In this document: piece after piece, positions 37,775 to 46,759 of the stretch
Layout: the number at the start of each line of letters is the position of its first letter
How positions within the stretch are numbered: the first letter of the stretch is position 1
Source of the DNA: Nanobdellota archaeon
GTDB taxonomy: Archaea; Nanobdellota; Nanobdellia; PEZQ01
Reading direction: 5' to 3'
Length of the DNA stretch: 54,318 nucleotides
Assembly: GCA_018220985.1 (NCBI GenBank)
Contig: JAAOXS010000002.1
Location: forward strand, 1 to 54,318
Translations under genes and position numbers: made by a program
Notes under the pieces: model-generated
Seen by the model: the letters and a program-made list of their open reading frames with translations, nothing else
Database searches by the model: none
Told to the model about the DNA's origin: nothing

Positions 37775-37975
37775 ATGGGGCTTTCATTTTATGACGCGCT
37801 TATCGTTAGCGTTTTCATGGGCGTAATGTTTGGCGTTCTTTTTGGCGTTAAGTACTTGGTTAAAATTGAACGTCAGCAGAAAAAGACTTTGCAGAAAATT
37901 CTTAAAGTTGAAGAGCTAATAGTTTCAGCTGAGAAAAAAATTTTAGCTCGTTTAAATAAGAATAAAAAGAAATAA
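37775..37975 (+). CDS. small membrane/coiled-coil protein
   Basis: One TM followed by a Lys-rich helix; TATA-like CTTTATAAAT ~29 nt upstream. Confidence 0.5.
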   Translation: MGLSFYDALIVSVFMGVMFGVLFGVKYLVKIERQQKKTLQKILKVEELIVSAEKKILARLNKNKKK

Positions 37976-38007
37976 AATAAAAAGAAATATAAAATAAAAA
38001 GAAATAA

Positions 38008-38145
38008 TTAAGCAAGTACTTCATACTTTCCTATTTCTATTTGTTTTAGATTATTTGGTATTTCTGTTAGGTTTCTAGAGTGTACATATAGTTCTTTTAG
38101 TTTTGTTAGTTGTTTATAGGGTAAGGATATTCTTTTTTCATTCAT
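38008..38145 (-). CDS. 45-aa leucine-rich-repeat mini-protein or fragment (not in the supplied ORF track)
   Basis: Manual translation MNEKRISLPYKQLTKLKELYVHSRNLTEIPNNLKQIEIGKYEVLA*. Confidence 0.45.
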   Translation of the reverse strand: MNEKRISLPYKQLTKLKELYVHSRNLTEIPNNLKQIEIGKYEVLA

Positions 38146-38194
38146 GCAAAATTTAACTTAAATGCCTTTTTTAAGGTTTATGGTCTATTTTTGT

Positions 38195-38974
38195 TTAGAA
38201 GATGATGAATAGTGAGATTAAATAACCTATTATTGAGCTTATCGTAAGTACTGGCATTGCAGGGTAGTATTTTCCTTTTTCCGTTTGTAAAAGCATTATT
38301 ACAAGCCCTGCGAACGCGCCGAGCGCGATTAGCAAACTCGTTATTGGAGTTAGTATAAACGTGCTTGCGAATAGTAGTGGAAACGCAACATCTCCGCCGC
38401 CGAGCACGCTCTGATCTTTTTTGTTTTTGTTTATCACTATTCCTGGGAAGACTCCTGTTTGCGATTGCGTTTTAGCCATTTTAATCATGTGCTTAGAGTA
38501 GTTAACTGAATAAATATCGTAGAATGATATGAATCCGAGTAATAGTATTGTTGTTAACGGGTTAAACATGGGTGTTATGACTGCTATGGCTCCGCCGTAA
38601 ATCAGTATTTCGCTGATGTTATGCCAGAAGTCGTCGGACTCGTTCAATTTTATCCATGAAATTATTAGTGCGATGAGGAGTGCGTATTCTTGTACAAACG
38701 CGTAGAGTGATACTGTTATTGCAGCTGTTGTGCCCATAAAATAAACTGTTTTCCATATTTGTGGTTTTTTTAGTTTTATTATTATGAGTATTATTATTGT
38801 TATTAGTACGAGCATGCCTACAAATTTTGTTAAGGATAATACGCCTTCATCGGGTAGTGTTTCCATGCCAAAGGGCAGTGGGTTTGACCTGTAATGGTTA
38901 ACCACAAATAATCCGAATATTTGGCATGCTAAGAAGATGAGTGCTATGTAAAATGTGTTCTGCCTTTTCCCCAT
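38195..38974 (-). CDS. presenilin/signal-peptide-peptidase family (A22) intramembrane aspartyl protease
   Basis: Multi-TM with FYDIYSV, VLGGGDVAFPLLF and PAMPVL motifs. Confidence 0.88.
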   Translation of the reverse strand: MGKRQNTFYIALIFLACQIFGLFVVNHYRSNPLPFGMETLPDEGVLSLTKFVGMLVLITIIILIIIKLKKPQIWKTVYFMGTTAAITVSLYAFVQEYALLIALIISWIKLNESDDFWHNISEILIYGGAIAVITPMFNPLTTILLLGFISFYDIYSVNYSKHMIKMAKTQSQTGVFPGIVINKNKKDQSVLGGGDVAFPLLFASTFILTPITSLLIALGAFAGLVIMLLQTEKGKYYPAMPVLTISSIIGYLISLFIIF

Positions 38975-38991
38975 TAATTATTTAATGATTA

Positions 38992-40200
38992 TTATTCGTT
39001 TATAATTTCTCCGATTAAGCAGTGCGTTTTTGCTTCAACAATTTTAACCATGACTGTTTCCCCAATTGTTCCATTATTTATTATTACTTGTTTGTACGCG
39101 TAATTTCTTCCTATCATTCCGTTTTTGTTTTTTTCATCAATTAATATTTCGCCTTTCCAGCCTACCCATTTTTTATTGTTCTCTAAACTGATTTGTTGGA
39201 ATAGTTTTGTTATTTTTCTACTTCTCTCTTTTCTAATTATGTTTGGCAATTGTTTCAATTCACTTGCTTGCGTACCCTCCATCGCGCAGTACATGCTAAT
39301 ATTGATTACGTCTGGTCTAATTTTTTGTACTAATTCAATTGTTTTTTTGAAATCGTTTTCGGTTTCGGTTGGGAATCCTGTAATAATGTCTGTTGCAATG
39401 GTTATTTTCGGAAACGTTTTTCTGAATTCCATAATTATTTTTTCAAAACTTTTAGTGGTGTATCCTCTGTTCATTTCTTTTAACACTTTATCACTGCCTG
39501 ATTGTACTGGTAAGTGTAAAAATTTGAATATTGAATTCGACTTATAAGCATCTATTAGTTCTGGTAGTATTTTCAAAACGTGTTTTGAGTTCATCATTCC
39601 AACTCTAATCTTTGAATTTCCTTTAATTTTTTTTAATAATTTGGCAAGGTTTGTTCCAATATCCAATCCGTAAGTTGACATGTCTTGCGCTGTCAGCCAA
39701 ACTTCTTTAGAACTTACTTGTTTTACAATATCTTCAATTGGGAATGAGTGTAAATGACCTCGTGCTTTTTTCGTGATGCAATACGCACAATTTCCTAAGC
39801 ACCCGTCAGCAATGGGTATTATCTTTATTATTTCGTTTTCTTCTTGCTCTAATCTCGCCCTGTTCGATTTCTTTTTTTGTGAGGGTTCGTTATTAATTAT
39901 ATCTGGTATGCTTTCCAACTCGTCTAATTCTGCGAATAAGTGTTGCGGAAATCGTTTTTTTAAATTTTTTTTTTTAACTTCAACTAAGCAGCCAGTAACT
40001 AAAACTTTTTTTTCTTTTAATTCTTCTAATTTCTTGATTATCTTATTTTCTGTTGGTTTTTTCACTGTGCACGTGTTAACTATTATTAATTCAGCTTTAT
40101 TTTTAACAATTTTATGACCTTTTTTTTCTAATAATTTTTTTATGATTGCGCTGTCGCTTTTATTGTAAGCGCATCCGTAAGTAATAATTTTTATTCGCAT
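38992..40200 (-). CDS. radical-SAM tRNA methylthiotransferase (MiaB/MtaB-like)
   Basis: KIITYGCAYNKSDSAII; DGCLGNCAYCITKKARG; FKFLHLPVQSGSDKVLKEMNRGYT; IATDIITGFPTETE. Confidence 0.94.
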   Translation of the reverse strand: MRIKIITYGCAYNKSDSAIIKKLLEKKGHKIVKNKAELIIVNTCTVKKPTENKIIKKLEELKEKKVLVTGCLVEVKKKNLKKRFPQHLFAELDELESIPDIINNEPSQKKKSNRARLEQEENEIIKIIPIADGCLGNCAYCITKKARGHLHSFPIEDIVKQVSSKEVWLTAQDMSTYGLDIGTNLAKLLKKIKGNSKIRVGMMNSKHVLKILPELIDAYKSNSIFKFLHLPVQSGSDKVLKEMNRGYTTKSFEKIIMEFRKTFPKITIATDIITGFPTETENDFKKTIELVQKIRPDVINISMYCAMEGTQASELKQLPNIIRKERSRKITKLFQQISLENNKKWVGWKGEILIDEKNKNGMIGRNYAYKQVIINNGTIGETVMVKIVEAKTHCLIGEIINE

Positions 40201-40261
40201 TATTCAAAAATGTATGATAGAACTATTTTTATTTCTTGCGCAAACCAACTTTTTTTCTCTT

Positions 40262-40507
40262 TTATTTGTTGTAGAAGATTAGTGTTGTCGCGCCAATACC
40301 TAGTATAATTCCAAAAATGGTTGCTTTAAAGTTTATGACGAATCCGCCCATGCTTTCCATGAATATGCTGAATAGCATCACCCATGTGAATATTATGAAA
40401 GCGTACAATGTCATCACGTGTTTCTTCATCGGATTAATCACGATTACTTCTGGTTTTCTCACGCGCTTTTTAGCACTTCCTTTTTTAGCGATTTTTTTTC
40501 GAGGCAT
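40262..40507 (-). CDS. small membrane protein with basic N-terminus
   Basis: MPRKKIAKKGSAKKRVRK followed by two TM segments. Confidence 0.55.
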   Translation of the reverse strand: MPRKKIAKKGSAKKRVRKPEVIVINPMKKHVMTLYAFIIFTWVMLFSIFMESMGGFVINFKATIFGIILGIGATTLIFYNK

Positions 40508-40602
40508 AATGTATTATTCATTTTTTTTGAAATATAAAACTTAGGTTATTATAGTGTTAGTGTATAAAAATTATTTTAAATATGTAAATTCTATTATTAA
40601 CT

Positions 40603-40905
40603 ATGTGTTTGAAAAATTTACTATTTGAAGATTCTATTAAAAGATTATGTGAAAAACATGATTTAAACGAATATTGTTCAAATATTCGAAAATTGTCAAA
40701 AAACCAGTATACTGCATTTTTTAACTGGTTTACTAAATATAATTTAAAAAATGATTTGGAGTTGAAATCAATTATTCTTAAACATAAACCTTTAATTTCA
40801 GCATTAGAATCTTTGAATAATGTTGATTCTGCTAGTTTTGAGTGCAAGAATAGTGGTATTTTTAGTATTCATGTTGTCAAAAAAGATTTAAATATTGAAG
40901 AATAA
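40603..40905 (+). CDS. hypothetical protein (100 aa)
   Basis: ORF preferred over the overlapping antisense ORF. Confidence 0.45.
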   Translation: MCLKNLLFEDSIKRLCEKHDLNEYCSNIRKLSKNQYTAFFNWFTKYNLKNDLELKSIILKHKPLISALESLNNVDSASFECKNSGIFSIHVVKKDLNIEE

Positions 40906-41000
40906 TAAAAGATATTATTATGAGAGTTGATCGTCCCACATTATAAGAAAGACTTTATTACTCTCAAGTTTTCTAAAAAAATTGTGTTAGGTGATGTTTT

Positions 41001-42491
41001 ATGAATAAAGTTAAGAGCGATGGCGAAAAAATTAGTGAAGCTTTAAAATCTGAGGATAAATTAAAATCTTACTGGCATATTCTCACGCCAAAAGGTGATT
41101 TAATCGATTTAAAATTGGTTAATAATAATGTTTCAGGCTTTGATTTTGGCAAGTATGATAAATTAAGAACTTTCACACAGTACGAAATGGCTAAGGATAG
41201 ACGTGTGAAAAGCACGCCGCCTCACGTTACTTACATGCGCAAGCTTGAAATAGCTGATTATGAGGAAGGCAGTGATCCTGGAAATTTAAGGTATTATCCT
41301 AATGGTAAATTGATTCGTGATTTAATAATGCAGTACGATGATGAAATTATGGTTGAGAATGGTGCTATGAAAATTGAAACACCAATGATGCTCGATTCAA
41401 ATCATCATTCTTTAGTTAAGTACATGAACCGTTTCCCTGCCAGACAGTACATTGTTGAAAGCGTTAAAAGAAAATTTTTCTTACGTTTCGCATCTTGTTT
41501 CGGCCAGTTTTTGATGATGAAGGATGCTGTTATTTCTTATCGTAATTTGCCGATTTGGGTTTACGAGCTTGCTCAAAACTGTTTCCGTCTTGAAAATCGC
41601 GGGGAGCTTAGTGGATTGAGGAGAGTGAGAACTTTTGTCATGCCTGATTGTCACGCGTTTTGCGCTGACATGGAACAGGCTAAAACCGAGTTCTTTAAGC
41701 GTTTTAATATTAGTGTGGATTTAATGAATAATATTGGTTTTGAGGTTAAGAACGAGTTTGAGTTTGCTATTCGTGTTGTTCGTTCTTTCTGGGATGAGAA
41801 TAAGGATTTCATTAAAGAATTAGTTAAGCAGTGGAATAAGCCAACTCTTATTGAGATTTGGGATGAAAGACATTTCTATTTTGTTTTGAAATACGAGTTT
41901 AATTTTGTGGACGTGTTAGATAAGGCGAGTGCTTTAACAACTGATCAGATTGATGTTGAGAATGGTCCAGAATTTCCTGTTAAATTTATGGATAAGGATA
42001 ACAAGAAGAAGCCTGTGACAATTCTTCACTGGTCTCCTAGTGGTGCTATTTGTCGTGTGATGTATAGTTTATTAGAACGCGCTGCGTGGATGGAGAAGGG
42101 TGGTAAGTTACCTATTCTTCCTTTCTGGTTAAGCCCTGAGCAGGTTAGGATTTTACCAGTGGCTGATAGGCATATTGTTGCTGCTGAAAAGTTATCTAAG
42201 AAGTTAGTGGGTGTTCGTGTTGGGATTGATGATAGGGCTGAAGGTGTTCCCAAGAAAGTTGCGAAAGTTAAGAGTGATTGGATTCCTTATTTCATAGTCG
42301 TGGGTGATAAGGAAGCTGAGAGCGGAGAGTTAAACGTTTTTAAGCGTGATGATAACAAGTTTGAAATGTTAAGCATTCAAAGTTTTAAGAAATTGTTGAA
42401 GAATAAACAAGGTAGTATGCCTTTTCGTAAAATGTACGTTCCGCAATTAATATCTAAGCGGCCTATTTTTGTTCCGTGGGGTAAGCGATGA
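41001..42491 (+). CDS. thrS: threonyl-tRNA synthetase, catalytic and anticodon-binding portion lacking the N-terminal archaeal editing domain
   Basis: SYWHILTPKGDLID...PPHVTYMRKLEIADYEEGSDPGNLRYYPNGKLIRDLI; CFRLENRGELSGLRRVRTFVMPDCHAFC; C-terminal anticodon-binding domain; upstream AGGTGAT. Confidence 0.93.
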   Translation: MNKVKSDGEKISEALKSEDKLKSYWHILTPKGDLIDLKLVNNNVSGFDFGKYDKLRTFTQYEMAKDRRVKSTPPHVTYMRKLEIADYEEGSDPGNLRYYPNGKLIRDLIMQYDDEIMVENGAMKIETPMMLDSNHHSLVKYMNRFPARQYIVESVKRKFFLRFASCFGQFLMMKDAVISYRNLPIWVYELAQNCFRLENRGELSGLRRVRTFVMPDCHAFCADMEQAKTEFFKRFNISVDLMNNIGFEVKNEFEFAIRVVRSFWDENKDFIKELVKQWNKPTLIEIWDERHFYFVLKYEFNFVDVLDKASALTTDQIDVENGPEFPVKFMDKDNKKKPVTILHWSPSGAICRVMYSLLERAAWMEKGGKLPILPFWLSPEQVRILPVADRHIVAAEKLSKKLVGVRVGIDDRAEGVPKKVAKVKSDWIPYFIVVGDKEAESGELNVFKRDDNKFEMLSIQSFKKLLKNKQGSMPFRKMYVPQLISKRPIFVPWGKR

Positions 42492-42895
42492 AAGTTTTGA
42501 ATTTGCACTGTTCCACGTTTTCTTATAACACTGTTAAGCCAACTCCTGTTGCTGTCGGTAATGCTAATGAGGGTGTTTTTGATAATGTGATGGTTTGTCT
42601 TACGAGTTTTGAAAAAAGTGATGAGGGTAGGGTTAGTGAAATTGTTGAGAGTTTTAAGAAGAATTTGTTGGTTGATTTTTCTCGTATAAAGTTTTCAACT
42701 GTTTTATTATATCCTTATGCTCATTTATCTAAGAGTTTGGGGAGTCCTAGGAAGGCAGTTGAGTTTTTAGAATTGTTGAAAGAGAGTTTGAACGATTGTG
42801 AGTTTAAAGTTGAAAGTTCTCCTTTTGGTTGGTATAAGAGTTGGGAAATGTCTTGTAAGGGGCATCCTTTAGCTGAAGCTTTTAGAGAGTATTAA
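42488..42895 (+). CDS. freestanding archaeal ThrRS editing domain (tRNA_Thr_ED-like)
   Basis: KVLNLHCSTFSY...VLLYPYAHLSKSLGSPRKAVEFLELLKESL...ESSPFGWYKSWEMSCKGHPLAEAFREY; ATGA overlap with thrS. Confidence 0.9.
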   Translation: MKVLNLHCSTFSYNTVKPTPVAVGNANEGVFDNVMVCLTSFEKSDEGRVSEIVESFKKNLLVDFSRIKFSTVLLYPYAHLSKSLGSPRKAVEFLELLKESLNDCEFKVESSPFGWYKSWEMSCKGHPLAEAFREY

Positions 42896-42947
42896 GTATG
42901 TTGATAGATTATTTTACTTAATTTGTTAGTTCTTTTTTTTTCATATT

Positions 42948-43457
42948 TCATTTTGCTAAATGAATATAATAAGAATATAATAAATTTCTATCTTTACCAT
43001 CTAATTTATCAAACCATTTCTTGTTTGCATTATTTTTTGTTAGTTCTTGCAATAATTTTTTTATTTCTTCGTAATTTTCTTTTTTATTTTTAGGATTTAT
43101 TAGTTCAATTTTAGTTTTTATTTCTTGAAGAATTTCTTTACGGTTCTTTGTTTTTTTAGAAACTGGTTTTAGCGCGTTTTTCGCAATGTGATATAAATGT
43201 CTTGCATATTCTCGTCCTCTTTTAACATTAAATTTAGAATGTTTTGAGTTGTATGATTCTATTATGTCTTTTATTGCATTACACCTGCCTTTATCTCCTC
43301 CCATCCATTCAGGATATTTTTCTCTTATTTCTTCACATAACAAATATAGTCTTGGAACTATTTTTTTAGCTTCGTTAGGTGTTATGTCCTGTCCTTTTCT
43401 TTCTTGTTCTATGATGTTCACAATTTTTTCTAAAATATCTCTTAGATCATTATTCAT
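42948..43457 (-). CDS. helical hypothetical protein (169 aa)
   Basis: Complete ORF, no family recognised. Confidence 0.5.
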   Translation of the reverse strand: MNNDLRDILEKIVNIIEQERKGQDITPNEAKKIVPRLYLLCEEIREKYPEWMGGDKGRCNAIKDIIESYNSKHSKFNVKRGREYARHLYHIAKNALKPVSKKTKNRKEILQEIKTKIELINPKNKKENYEEIKKLLQELTKNNANKKWFDKLDGKDRNLLYSYYIHLAK

Positions 43458-43465
43458 ATTTTTTT

Positions 43466-44125
43466 TTAATAATTATATTTTACGCTTATCCTGCTTACGT
43501 GTTTTCCTATTTCTTTTGACGTGTTCGCGAGTTGAGCTAACCAGTAAACAATGTCTTTTAGTAATAGTAAGTCTTTTTGTCTTAGTTTTGTTTTAAAAAT
43601 GTTTGAGTATATTTCGTATTCCAAGTCTCGTGCTTCATGTCTTAGTCGTATTATGTTGTCATTAAGGCTTGTTGCAAGTTCGAAATCTTTTCTCATGTAA
43701 ATTATTGTTTCATGCACTAATTCCGTAATTTTAACTGAGTACGCTGAGAGTTTTAGAATATCGTTTTTTAGTTTAGTGTTTAATCTTACTTGTTTTATGA
43801 GTAATAATTTGCTTAAGCGTTCACTTATGTCTGATAAAGTGTCTATCATGCTTGCAAGTTTAGACCAGTCTTCATGAGTGTATGGTAATAAGTTGCCTTT
43901 GAATAATTTTTTGTTTAGTGTTGCGTTAATCTTATCATTTTCGTCTTCTAACATTTCTATTCGCGCGCATTTTTCACTGATTTTTTTGTTTTCAAAATAA
44001 TCTATTAAAACTTGGTTTACGAGTTTTACACTTGCCACACTGTTCTCAACGTGTTGTACGAATAGTTTTAGAATTGTTTTTTCGTTTTTTTTTATTCTAA
44101 AAATTTTGTTAAGTATATTCATCAA
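43466..44125 (-). CDS. PhoU-like/DUF47 phosphate-transport accessory protein
   Basis: All-helical DUF47-like sequence, divergent to the PiT transporter. Confidence 0.75.
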   Translation of the reverse strand: MMNILNKIFRIKKNEKTILKLFVQHVENSVASVKLVNQVLIDYFENKKISEKCARIEMLEDENDKINATLNKKLFKGNLLPYTHEDWSKLASMIDTLSDISERLSKLLLIKQVRLNTKLKNDILKLSAYSVKITELVHETIIYMRKDFELATSLNDNIIRLRHEARDLEYEIYSNIFKTKLRQKDLLLLKDIVYWLAQLANTSKEIGKHVSRISVKYNY

Positions 44126-44162
44126 TAAGTATTATTAGGGTGTAAAGTAGTATTTATTATGT

Positions 44163-45098
44163 ATGATTGAATTAGTTTTTTTTGTTCTCGTTTTTTATTT
44201 AGCTTGGTGTATTGGAACTAATTTGGAGAGTTTTGCGAGCATTGTGGGCAGTAGGGTTGTTTCTCTTAGAAAAGCTCTTATTATCGCGTCAATAGCCGTG
44301 TTTATTGGCGCTTGTTTTTTTGGCGGTAACGTTTCCAAAACTTTACGTGAAGAAGTTACTAACATTTCAGGTGACGTTTTTGTTTTAAGCGTTCTTGCTG
44401 GTGCTGGTTTTTGGATTGCTTTTGCGAGTTGGCGGTCGTGGAACATTTCTACAACTGCTAGTATTGTTGGTAGTTTAGTTGGTGTTGCATTATTTACGGG
44501 CAGGGTTGTTAATTGGTCTACTGTTTTTGAAATATTGCTGGGTTGGTTTACTTCTCCGCTTATTGGTTTTTTCTTATCTTTCTTTTTCGTTATTATTCTT
44601 TCGCGTTTAATCAATTTTTTTGTTAAAGGTTTTGAAGGTTTAGAAATTTGGGAGTTGCGTTTAGCGTTTGTTCAGTTAGTGTTTACTTTTTTTAGTGTTC
44701 TGGTTCGCGCTGCTAATGATGTGGCGCAGGCAGTTTTCTTTTTTGATTTATCAAGTCATGTTTTCATTCTTATCGCAGCGTTTGGTATGAGTGTTGGTTT
44801 ACTTACTCTTGGTAAGAATGTTGTTAAAGGTTTAGGTTCGCGTCTTACCAAGCTTTCGCCTAGTTCAGGTTTGGCTGTTCAATTATCAACTTTTTTTGCT
44901 TTATCTTTTTTCACGGGTTTTGGAGTGCCTGTAAGTGGTAGCGTGATTTTTGTAAGCGCTATGGCGGGAGCTGGTTTTGCTCGCGGTCAGCGCGTGAATA
45001 AGAGTTTTTTGAAGCAGACAGTGATGTCTTGGATTATTACCATGCCTGTTACAGCAGTTATCAGTGTTGGTTTTTTTATTGTTTTAGGATTATTTTGA
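44163..45098 (+). CDS. PiT-family inorganic phosphate transporter
   Basis: AWCIGTNLESFASIVGSRVV and RAANDVAQAV duplicated PiT signature regions. Confidence 0.88.
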   Translation: MIELVFFVLVFYLAWCIGTNLESFASIVGSRVVSLRKALIIASIAVFIGACFFGGNVSKTLREEVTNISGDVFVLSVLAGAGFWIAFASWRSWNISTTASIVGSLVGVALFTGRVVNWSTVFEILLGWFTSPLIGFFLSFFFVIILSRLINFFVKGFEGLEIWELRLAFVQLVFTFFSVLVRAANDVAQAVFFFDLSSHVFILIAAFGMSVGLLTLGKNVVKGLGSRLTKLSPSSGLAVQLSTFFALSFFTGFGVPVSGSVIFVSAMAGAGFARGQRVNKSFLKQTVMSWIITMPVTAVISVGFFIVLGLF

Positions 45099-45801
45099 TT
45101 GGTGCGTGGTCGCTTCCCATTACGTATTTTAATATTTTTGAGTTTTCTATTTTGTTTTCTAATCTTTTGCTGGTTAGGAAGTAATCTATTCGCCAGCCCA
45201 CGTTTCGTTCTCTTGCTTTAAACCTGTAAGTCCACCACGTGTATTGCCCGCTTTCTTTGTTGAACATTCTGAAAGTGTCTGTGAATCCTGTGTTTAACAA
45301 TTTTGTGAAGTCTTCTCTTTCTTCTGAACTGAATCCAGGGTTTTTAGTGTTTGTTTTAGGGTTGGTTAAGTCTATTTCTTTATGAGCTACGTTTAAGTCT
45401 CCGCAAAGAATTACTGGTTTTTTTTCATTTAATTCTTGTAAGTATTGTCTGAATTGTTCGTTCCATTTTCTTTTGTATTCTAGTCTCGCAAGTTCTCTTT
45501 GCGCGTTAATAACGTAAACGTTCACTAAGAAGAATTTTTCGAATTCGAGAGTGAGTATTCTTCCTTCACTGTCCATTTTTGTTACGCTTAATGGTTTTTG
45601 TTTGGTTAGGATGGCTGTTCCAGAGTACCCTTTTTTTTCGGCAAAATGCCAGTAAGAATGATAGCCTTCAAATTCTTTTTTTTCGTTTATTTTTGTTTCT
45701 TGTAAGCAGAGCATGTCTGGTTGTTCGCGTTCTAAGAATTCGTTAAATCCTTTTCGCATTACTGATCGTATCCCATTCACGTTCCAAGAAATTATTTTCA
45801 T
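45076..45801 (-). CDS. xthA: exodeoxyribonuclease III
   Basis: KIISWNVNGIRSV, LCLQETKI, CGDLNVAHKEIDL, WRIDYFLTS, GSDHAPI. Confidence 0.96.
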   Translation of the reverse strand: MKIISWNVNGIRSVMRKGFNEFLEREQPDMLCLQETKINEKKEFEGYHSYWHFAEKKGYSGTAILTKQKPLSVTKMDSEGRILTLEFEKFFLVNVYVINAQRELARLEYKRKWNEQFRQYLQELNEKKPVILCGDLNVAHKEIDLTNPKTNTKNPGFSSEEREDFTKLLNTGFTDTFRMFNKESGQYTWWTYRFKARERNVGWRIDYFLTSKRLENKIENSKILKYVMGSDHAPIKIILKQ

Positions 45802-45811
45802 AAATATGTTA

Positions 45812-45841
45812 ATAACGTTTTTTATTTGTATTAAACGTTAT
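45812..45841. repeat. 9-bp inverted repeat in divergent promoter region
   Basis: ATAACGTTT - 12 nt - AAACGTTAT. Confidence 0.55.
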
Positions 45842-45914
45842 CAAAACAGTTAAATATTTCACATGCATTATTTTCTTTTAAGGTGTATTTAAAATAAAAC
45901 TTTTACCTGGTCTT

Positions 45915-46667
45915 TTGATTGTATTTTTGGTTAGCACTAGTGGGTGTATAACTATTATTCAAAGTGGGTTTGTTGGAATTGAAAAAACGTGGGGGGAATA
46001 TAATCCTAAAGAATTGGGTACTGGAATGAATACGTACATTCCAATTATGCAGGAAATACAATCTGTGCCAATAAAAACAATGGAGATAGCAGAGGCGATT
46101 AGTGTGCCGAGTAATGAGGGTTTAATAGTTGGTTTGGAAGTTTCAATACTTTTCCATTATCAGCCGGATAAAGTAAGTGAATTGTACGCGAGCGTTAGTG
46201 ATCCGCTGAACACGCTAATAATTCCTTTTACTAGAAATATAGTGCGTGATCAAATAGCTGGTCACACTGTTAAAGATGTTTATAGCACTGCGAGAAAAGA
46301 TATTTCTAATGCGATTTTGGCAACTATGCGCGAAGCACTTGCGGATAGGGGTATAGTTATAGAAGCAGTTTTGTTAAGAGATGTTACGTTACCTGCAAAA
46401 GTCACGCAAGCAATTGAGTTAAAACTTCAGAAGGAGCAGGAAGCGTTACAGAAAGATTTTGAGTTAATATCAGCGCAAAAAGATGCTACTATTAGAATAA
46501 CTGAGGCTGGAGGTATTGCAGAAGCTCAAAGAATTATTAGTGAAAGTTTAACGCCTGCTTATTTGCAGTACGAGTTCATAAAAGCGTTAACAGCGAATGA
46601 TAATAACATTATTTACGTGCCAACTGAAGCTAATTTGCCAATACTTGAAGCAAGCAGAATAGGATAG
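45915..46667 (+). CDS. prohibitin/SPFH-domain lipoprotein-like protein
   Basis: LIVFLVSTSGC lipobox; SPFH/prohibitin core including REALADRGIVIEAVLLRDVTLPAKVTQAIELKLQKEQEAL; TTG start as listed. Confidence 0.85.
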   Translation: MIVFLVSTSGCITIIQSGFVGIEKTWGEYNPKELGTGMNTYIPIMQEIQSVPIKTMEIAEAISVPSNEGLIVGLEVSILFHYQPDKVSELYASVSDPLNTLIIPFTRNIVRDQIAGHTVKDVYSTARKDISNAILATMREALADRGIVIEAVLLRDVTLPAKVTQAIELKLQKEQEALQKDFELISAQKDATIRITEAGGIAEAQRIISESLTPAYLQYEFIKALTANDNNIIYVPTEANLPILEASRIG

Positions 46668-46759
46668 AAAAAAATTTTTTGTGTTTTGTGTTTAATGTTA
46701 TTTGTTAATGTTCATAATATTTATAAAAGGTTGTTTGGTCTCGTACATAAGGTGATTTT

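Noticed and set aside
37960-38006. AAAATAAAAAGAAAT-type tandem copies
   Set aside because: Short A/T low-complexity repeat, no evidence of function; mentioned only as context for the mini-LRR ORF
40557-40847. 96-aa antisense ORF
   Set aside because: Almost wholly overlaps the + strand ORF 40603-40905; AT-rich shadow ORF with no motifs
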